Shown here: positions 59,107 to 64,000 of the stretch, one piece after another | How positions within the stretch are numbered: the stretch's first letter is position 1 | Layout of the letters: the number at the start of each line of letters is the position of its first letter | Program-made: the position numbers and the translations under genes | Source of the DNA: Entomortierella parvispora | Lineage: Eukaryota; Mortierellomycota; Mortierellomycetes; Mortierellales; Mortierellaceae | NCBI GenBank assembly: GCA_963573315.1 | Contig: OY752152.1 | Location: forward strand, 1,595,001 to 1,659,000 | Direction of reading: 5' to 3' | Length of the DNA: 64,000 bases | The notes under the pieces: model-generated | Databases searched by the model: none | Seen by the model: the letters and a program-made list of their open reading frames with translations, nothing else | What the model was told of the DNA's origin: nothing

Positions 59107-60501
59107 AAGGACGGCCAGGACGACGAGCGCTAGTTGCTGGCCTTGGCCCCGACAGAAGTTGGTGTCTGGCAAGCATCTGGCAAGGGAGTGAAGAGGGCCG
59201 TGGAAAAGATCAAAAGACGTGACGCCAAAGCACTGCCATTTTTGTCCCTGTCCCTGTGCCTTGGCCCTCCAGTCGCAACCACTCTGAACCATAGGATAAC
59301 TGACCATGGTAACTCCAACATTTCTATCGGCTGGATAGGACGCGTCTCTTATTGTTTGGCATTCTATCAATAGCCAGTCAGACCGGCCAGGGCAAGAACG
59401 GATGCGGAACACGTTTCGACTGACCCCGGCGCGTTCGAAAGGCCAATGAGAGAGGGAGAGAGGGAGAGAGGGAGAGAGACCAGGGTATCCCTCACCCGCG
59501 ATGACAATCGCCGGTTTTTTTCCCAGGAATAATTGCTCATCTACACGGAATAGATTCCAAATCTGCAAAACCTGATGCAACGGTGGCAAAAAAACTAGGC
59601 CTCCGTTCCAAGAAGTGGGTGATGCAGGAGCGCGGATAACGTATTCAGGGGGGTCGTACCTCCATTGTATCCCCATTGTACCCCATTGTACTTTACAGTG
59701 GCAATACATACAGTATATTTCTACTTTCTACATTCTACTTTCTAGTCAAAGTTACGAGTCGAGTCCCCTCTTCTTTCCGAAGGGTGTCTGCAAGTGCGAA
59801 TTTTTCCGTCAACGTTAACGCCTGAGAGCGACCGTTGCTCTTTCCCGAATGCGGAATAGAAAACGACCTGGTTGGCTGGCTCTTTTGCAGTGCAGTCGTA
59901 CAGTCGTGCAGACGTTGCCCCCGCCCCCATATCCAACTGCATACATTCGGCTTGGAAAAATTCACTCTGTTGAGCCGAGAACAATCATGACATGTCCAAT
60001 ATCTCGCCCTGCCCCGCCGTGGGCTCCTATACATGCAAGGTCCCACTTTTACCGTAGACTCGCTTCTTGTCTCACACAATCTCACTAGGGAACGTGCAGC
60101 GGCAAAGATTATCCTTAGGGTCGTCGCCATTTGACACTAGAGTACAAAGCGTGCATGAATTTCTTTTTTAATCGATGTTGTACTTCGTACCCATGGGTTG
60201 CATGCAACACAACGGAAAGCGAGAGAGAGAGAGAGAGAAAAACACAGGTGTGTTACCCAGCATGAACACTCGCTCCCTAATTGAGGCCCCGCTCTGGTTT
60301 AATTGAAAGGTGAAATCGCGTTCAGGAACACTGGAGTCCAGCATGCAGTTGGGCTGGGGCAGGACACACGTTTTAGTCATGGTGGGTGGATTCTGTCTAG
60401 ACCATTGTCGACTCAAGACATTCAGCAGATCAAGTGTCAATCAATGACAATAGAAAAGGTGGTTATTGAAGACGAGTACCGTCAACGTTCGGCTCGACAG
60501 G

Positions 60502-60509
60502 TATAAAAA
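60502..60509 (+). promoter_or_regulatory. TATA box of the small secreted protein gene
   Basis: TATAAAAA at 60502-60509 is followed by a C/T-rich initiator-like stretch from about 60535. It is one of the few clear TATA boxes in the window. TATA-driven genes are typically highly or conditionally expressed. Confidence 0.6.
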
Positions 60510-60562
60510 GGACCCAGATTGTTGACTTTTTTGCTCCTCACCAATCCTCCACTCCTCCTCAA

Positions 60563-60685
60563 GTAAGACACTCTTCTTACTCCTCTCTACACCGCTTCTC
60601 AAGTTCCTCAACATGACAAGAACACGCGAAATCGCAATGGCTCTAATATGATCTTCTTTCACAATGAATTTCGACTCTATTTTAG
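60563..60685 (+). other. Probable 5'-leader intron of the small secreted protein gene
   Basis: GTAAGA donor at 60563 and TTTTAG acceptor ending at 60685, 123 bp. The upstream ATGs at 60613, 60638, 60648 and 60664 all fall inside it, so splicing would leave a leader without upstream starts. Confidence 0.55.
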
Positions 60686-60725
60686 ACCTTTTTCCAACCC
60701 CACCCAACCAACCAAGAAAACCAAG

Positions 60726-60974
60726 ATGCGTTTCGCTGCCATTGCCGGACTTTTCCTCGTCGTCGCCGCCGCTTTCGTCGACGCTGATCGCCAGTGCGAC
60801 AACGGTGCTCCCGGATGCAACGCCTGTGTCTGCAACCAGTGGGCCGATACCCAGAACTGCTGCACTGGTTACTTCAACGGTGGCAACGGAAACTGCGAGG
60901 GTCTCAAGCACTCCACCATTGGCTCCTTCCAGAGCTGCTGCAATGACGTCCGCGGATTCGGACGCTGCTGGTAA
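60726..60974 (+). CDS. Small cysteine-rich secreted protein
   Basis: 82 residues, uninterrupted. MRFAAIAGLFLVVAAAFVDA is a textbook signal peptide with cleavage expected before DRQC. The mature protein of about 62 residues has ten cysteines, including two CC pairs (NCCTG and SCCND), and ends RGFGRCW. It is rich in glycine and asparagine. The even number of cysteines and small size suggest a disulfide-stabilised extracellular protein, as in fungal small secreted proteins, carbohydrate-binding or antimicrobial-type peptides. I do not recognise a specific family. Codon use is strongly C-ending and a TATA box precedes it, so expression is probably high. The start is fixed by the signal peptide; the longer upstream in-frame ATG at 60648 lies in the presumed leader intron. 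Confidence 0.87.
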   Translation: MRFAAIAGLFLVVAAAFVDADRQCDNGAPGCNACVCNQWADTQNCCTGYFNGGNGNCEGLKHSTIGSFQSCCNDVRGFGRCW

Positions 60975-61416
60975 ATCCTCCCTCCTTGCTACCATCAAGC
61001 AGTCCATCGGGTCATAGATCCGATCATTTTGTTCCTCCCAAAGAGTCTCCCGTCAGCCATCCATTTGTTCCCTTGGTCGGTTAAGTAATAAATAAAAAAA
61101 TTGGAGGATTTAATCGTATTTGCCCTGAGAGGACTCAATGCAAACACAACTGCATGAACATAGAACCCATTGCGAGAAGGAGGTGTTGAACTACCTCTAT
61201 GAAGAAAGTCGTACAGGTTTCGACCGGCAATCCATGACTTTGAAGCGAGCCATTTAGCTAAGAGAGGACTCAAAAATGCATCAGGAATATAACCGAAGTC
61301 TGTTTGATGATCAGTCATTTCCGCTGAATGAAGAGATTATACATGATTTGCTGCCAACGGCTCCACTCCAGTCTGGTTGAAGAGTTATCACATAGTAGTG
61401 TATTTAGATAAATTTT
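60975..61416. other. Intergenic, 442 bp between convergent genes
   Basis: 3' flanks of the small secreted protein gene and the GT23-like gene. An AATAAATAAA polyadenylation-like signal lies near 61086-61096. No gene. Confidence 0.5.
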
Positions 61417-63114
61417 CTATGGGTTCATCTCCCAGTTTCCATCGACTGAATCCAGGTCGGGCTCCCTGTTGTGAATAGCATGAGAAAGTTCGCCTATGAG
61501 TCTGCCCACGTTGCTGCTGTAGGTGACGATGAGTTTCTGACACTGTACAACGGTGTAAACGTCGAGAAGAAAGTTGATTTCCTGCTCTTCTACTGTGTAA
61601 CCGGTCTTCGCGTCATCTGCCCAGCCTTTATTCGTCCTTGGTACATCCCTATAATGGAATTGAAAATCGGGATACTCCTTGGTCGCTTGAATGACGGCGT
61701 CATCGTCGGTCATAAGATAAACGTTGGAGATTCCAGTCTTGTTCTTGAATTTCTTTGCCTTCTTCATGTACACTGACAGATCGAGAATGTTTGCCTCCAA
61801 AACCTTGTCCGAGTGTCGCACATGGATGCCGATGCAGGGTGTTGGGAACCTTGGAGCCTCTCTGATAACCTGTCGCATGTGGGCATTGGGTCGTGTCGCG
61901 TAATACGTCAACATGGATCGATACCAAAAGTGACCTTTTGGCTCATACTTCTTTTCGATCACGGTTCTGTTTAGCAACAGGTCCCATACATCCATGCCAT
62001 TCCACAAGGATTTGTAGTTGATTGTGGAGCTGTTCCATTGCGTATAGTTTGTCTCTGGAGGGTGTTCTTCAAAGGCCTTTTCCATCTGCGTTGTTGTGCA
62101 TGTCGTCATGTTGATAAAGTTCTTTGGCTGTTCGGGTGTGAGCAGCGTCATGTCGAAATGGAGGCCGAATGCGAGGCCCAACCCTAACGCGTGCCATCTG
62201 CTCCCTTTTGTAGGAAACAAAAAAGAATACGGAAACAAGTCAGCATCTGATTTGTATCTGCCGGATACCTCATGATGGTTCCTCGATTCGCCCAACTTAC
62301 CGAAACCACTGGGGTTGCCGGCCCCTACGAGTAAAGGAAAAAAAGAAAAGAAAAGGTCAGAGTCTTCAGACAAACAAACAACAGATCGAACGTCCCAAAC
62401 GATACTTGTCGCCAGTAGAGTGACAATACCTGAGAAGAATCGCTCGCATCGGTTCTGCAGTTGATCAAGGTCCTGTTGCAGGTCGACTCGATCCCCTTCC
62501 TCGTATGTCGCAAGTCTCTCGTATCCTTTTGCTCCCATGGTGTCGATCATCCAGCGAGAGTTTTTTTGTACGAAGCTGTCTAGTCCCGCGCCGAGGTCGT
62601 TCCCTTCGAGGACCATTTTGTATGTATGTTTGTTGATGGCGTCCAAGGCGTGGCCTGGCGCTACGATAAGGCCGTAGAACCGGTCCTGGCAATGACCGAT
62701 GGATACATCCAGGGTTCCACAAACGTTGACCAGATCTGTGACATTGACTCCTGAGTGGATGCAGATGTCCCCTGCTTTTGTTGGAACGGGGCAGTTTGGC
62801 CACGTTGTCGATCCTATATGGTCGAAAGGACTGCTGTGGTGCGTATAACTCAGGCTGATCATGTAGGAGACCAGGAGCACCATTGAGACGAATCCGGTGG
62901 AGATCAGTCCCCATCTGACAGAGGACCTAGGATTGTGGCGTATGTGCTTGATGAAGGTAGGGAGTGTCATGCCTGATCCAGCCCGATCGCCAAACTTTTT
63001 TTTAAAGGGGTACGGGAAAGACGGGCGAAAGGAGCGTGAGGAGCGAGAAGGTGCATCCTCTGGAGAGGATAGGAGAGGGGATGGATCATCTCCATGGCTG
63101 AGCCTCCGAGGCAT
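61417..63114 (-). CDS. GT23-like type II membrane glycosyltransferase (fucosyltransferase-type)
   Basis: Exons 63114-62430, 62324-62301 and 62204-61417 give 498 residues. A cytosolic N-terminus of about 66 residues precedes one transmembrane anchor (WGLISTGFVSMVLLVSYMISL, about 68-88), giving Golgi type II topology. The lumenal part has paired cysteines and N-glycosylation sites. After the splice the motif GAGNPSGFGSRWHALGLGLAFGL begins the catalytic region. CIGIHVRHSDKV resembles the nucleotide-sugar motif of alpha-1,6-fucosyltransferases, followed by VYLMTDDDAVI and TYSSNVGRLIGEL. Reading straight through both introns is also open, so exon choice rests on splice consensus plus the SGAGNPSGFGSRWH join. 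Donor GDP-fucose is inferred from the family. Confidence 0.8.
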   Translation of the reverse strand: MPRRLSHGDDPSPLLSSPEDAPSRSSRSFRPSFPYPFKKKFGDRAGSGMTLPTFIKHIRHNPRSSVRWGLISTGFVSMVLLVSYMISLSYTHHSSPFDHIGSTTWPNCPVPTKAGDICIHSGVNVTDLVNVCGTLDVSIGHCQDRFYGLIVAPGHALDAINKHTYKMVLEGNDLGAGLDSFVQKNSRWMIDTMGAKGYERLATYEEGDRVDLQQDLDQLQNRCERFFSGIVTLLATSIVWDVRSVVCLSEDSDLFFSFFPLLVGAGNPSGFGKLGESRNHHEVSGRYKSDADLFPYSFLFPTKGSRWHALGLGLAFGLHFDMTLLTPEQPKNFINMTTCTTTQMEKAFEEHPPETNYTQWNSSTINYKSLWNGMDVWDLLLNRTVIEKKYEPKGHFWYRSMLTYYATRPNAHMRQVIREAPRFPTPCIGIHVRHSDKVLEANILDLSVYMKKAKKFKNKTGISNVYLMTDDDAVIQATKEYPDFQFHYRDVPRTNKGWADDAKTGYTVEEQEINFLLDVYTVVQCQKLIVTYSSNVGRLIGELSHAIHNREPDLDSVDGNWEMNP

Positions 63115-63607
63115 GTCTTTGGGGATGATAGGAGGAAGAGGAGGAGAAGGAGAAGGAGGGGGCAGATGACGCGAAATAAAGACGAAATGAAGACGAAATG
63201 AAGAATGAAGGGGTGAATGACTGAATGAATGCCAAAAACAAAAAAAAAGAGAGGGAAGAGCTTGGCTTGGCAGTGGCTGGGCAGGGGATGCGAAGGATGG
63301 GATGAGGGCGAGGGCGAGGGCGAGGGGGCGACAGCTACGTGGAGAGACGCAGGCTCGAAGAGACAGAAATAAGCGTTACCGAGCTGTGGCGGGCGGGGAT
63401 CGTAAAATGTTCAATTCCGAGGAAACCGCCAGCCAATCCCTTTTGTGCCCTGTTCCGTGTCACATATGTTTGTTATACTTTTTGCTTCTTTTGCTTCTTT
63501 TGCTTCTTTTACTTCTTTTGCTTCTTTTACTTCTTTTGCTTCTTTGATTCATTACTACTACTTCTTCTTCTTCTTCAGTCCTTCCTTCTCTCATCTCCCC
63601 TCTTCCT
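63115..63607. other. Intergenic, 493 bp
   Basis: Promoter of the GT23-like gene and 3' flank of the RTA1-like gene, with a T-rich 9-bp repeat at 63480-63546 and a GGGCGA repeat near 63305-63328. No gene. Confidence 0.55.
63480..63546. repeat. 9-bp TTTGCTTCT/TTTACTTCT tandem repeat
   Basis: About seven units, with alternating G/A at the fourth position in the last units, within the upstream region of the GT23-like gene. Confidence 0.85.
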
Positions 63608-63975
63608 TCAAGCCCGCACCATCGGGACATCGTCGTTGTGCGTCGTCCAGGATCCGTCCTGACCGTCCTTCATCGTATAGCCCTGCGCACGCACCTGGAC
63701 TGCAATCTTCTCAAGCACCACTGGGGGCCAGACAATCGCCCAAATGCCAATGGCAAGGACAAGAGGCACCGTATCAAGCACAAACATAAACACTGGCCCA
63801 AGGGTGCACACAGCGTTAGCATCAGGATTTTCGGCCCATGCATCAATTGAAGGTTTGAAATCTCAAAATAAGCCCTCCTAGGCTGCTCTCCTAGGCTGCT
63901 CTCCTTACCTTCTTTGCTGATCAGATACCCGTCGTGGCCTTGAACAAACTCGACAACACGGTACACCGACCGGAT
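63608..63975 (-). CDS. RTA1-like membrane protein, C-terminal part (5' end outside window)
   Basis: Two exons are visible, 63975-63909 and 63861-63608; upstream exons lie beyond the right edge. The first encodes IRSVYRVVEFVQGHDGYLISKE, the hallmark of the RTA1 family. The second continues DFKPSIDAWAENPDANAVCTLGPVFMFVLD and a final transmembrane helix (TVPLVLAIGIWAIVWPPVVL), then a hydrophilic tail. RTA1 proteins are seven-helix fungal plasma-membrane proteins linked to resistance to lipophilic compounds and lipid translocation. The intron between these exons is only 47 bp. The acceptor choice is set by the frame and by an acidic residue after SKE, as common in the family. Confidence 0.82.
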
Positions 63976-64000
63976 CTAACGGAAACACCGTTGAAAAAGA

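Larger units (their letters stand above)
59107..60725. other. Intergenic, 1.6 kb including the promoter and leader of the small secreted protein gene
   Basis: 59107-60480 holds no supportable gene; a minus-strand frame at 59709-59098 lacks motifs. A GAGAGGGA tandem is at about 59448-59476. The right 250 bp carry a TATA box and a probable leader intron of the gene at 60726. Confidence 0.5.

Noticed and set aside
59098-59709. 203-codon minus-strand open frame
   Set aside because: No domain, low-complexity stretches, and its 3' end borders the F-box pseudogene. It looks like a chance frame in GC-balanced DNA.

Overview
This is a nuclear chromosome segment of a filamentous fungus. Almost every gene is split by short GT-AG introns, intergenic spaces are short, and the gene set is fungal: a Zn2Cys6 regulator, an RTA1-type membrane protein, coatomer, Ero1, ribosomal protein eL34 and an oxysterol-binding protein. 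A GPI-anchored CotH protein, several divergent F-box/LRR-like genes and a spliced pogo/Tigger transposon point towards an early-diverging lineage (Mucoromycota, perhaps Mortierellomycotina). That placement is inference from gene content. I resolved exon joins by hand by requiring consensus splice sites, preserved frame and continuity of family motifs. Every multi-exon CDS below sums to a multiple of three.

Layout, left to right. 1-4805: two tandem F-box-like/LRR paralogs on the minus strand, the first cut by the window edge. 5458-11870: four tandem minus-strand short-chain dehydrogenase/reductase (SDR) paralogs sharing one intron position; the second copy has an extra intron. 12172-15763: a mitochondrial FAM210/DUF1279 protein divergent from delta-COP, whose first coding exon appears to be only the ATG. 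16128-18797: an apparently intact Tigger/pogo element with 93-bp inverted repeats and a TA duplication. 19126-29597: a TMEM135-like membrane protein, a START-domain lipid-transfer protein, a PPR-like mitochondrial protein and a short oxysterol-binding protein with a GC-AG intron.

29896-33792: a TPR plus long arginine/serine-rich protein (TTC14-like), divergent from eL34 (34773-35691). 38052-43163: a large Zn2Cys6 transcription factor. 44078-46250: a secreted, GPI-anchored CotH protein, divergent from ERO1 (47234-49599). 51204-53500: a coiled-coil/disordered protein. 53753-56115: an F-box/LRR protein, followed upstream by a frameshifted pseudogene of the same family (57115-59106). 60726-60974: a small cysteine-rich secreted protein. 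61417-63114: a GT23-like type II glycosyltransferase. 63608 to the right edge: the C-terminal part of an RTA1-like protein.

Two loose themes run through the genes. One is membrane lipid handling and redox (TMEM135, START, OSBP, the SDR array, RTA1). The other is secretion and the cell surface (delta-COP, ERO1, CotH, the GT23-like enzyme, the small secreted protein). No CRISPR array, rRNA or convincing tRNA was found. I see no dedicated biosynthetic or defence cluster. The most distinctive features are the intact transposon, the SDR tandem array, and several unusual gene structures: an ATG-only exon, a GC-AG intron, stop-free introns of 3n length, and an intron bracketed by A23 and T23 tracts.
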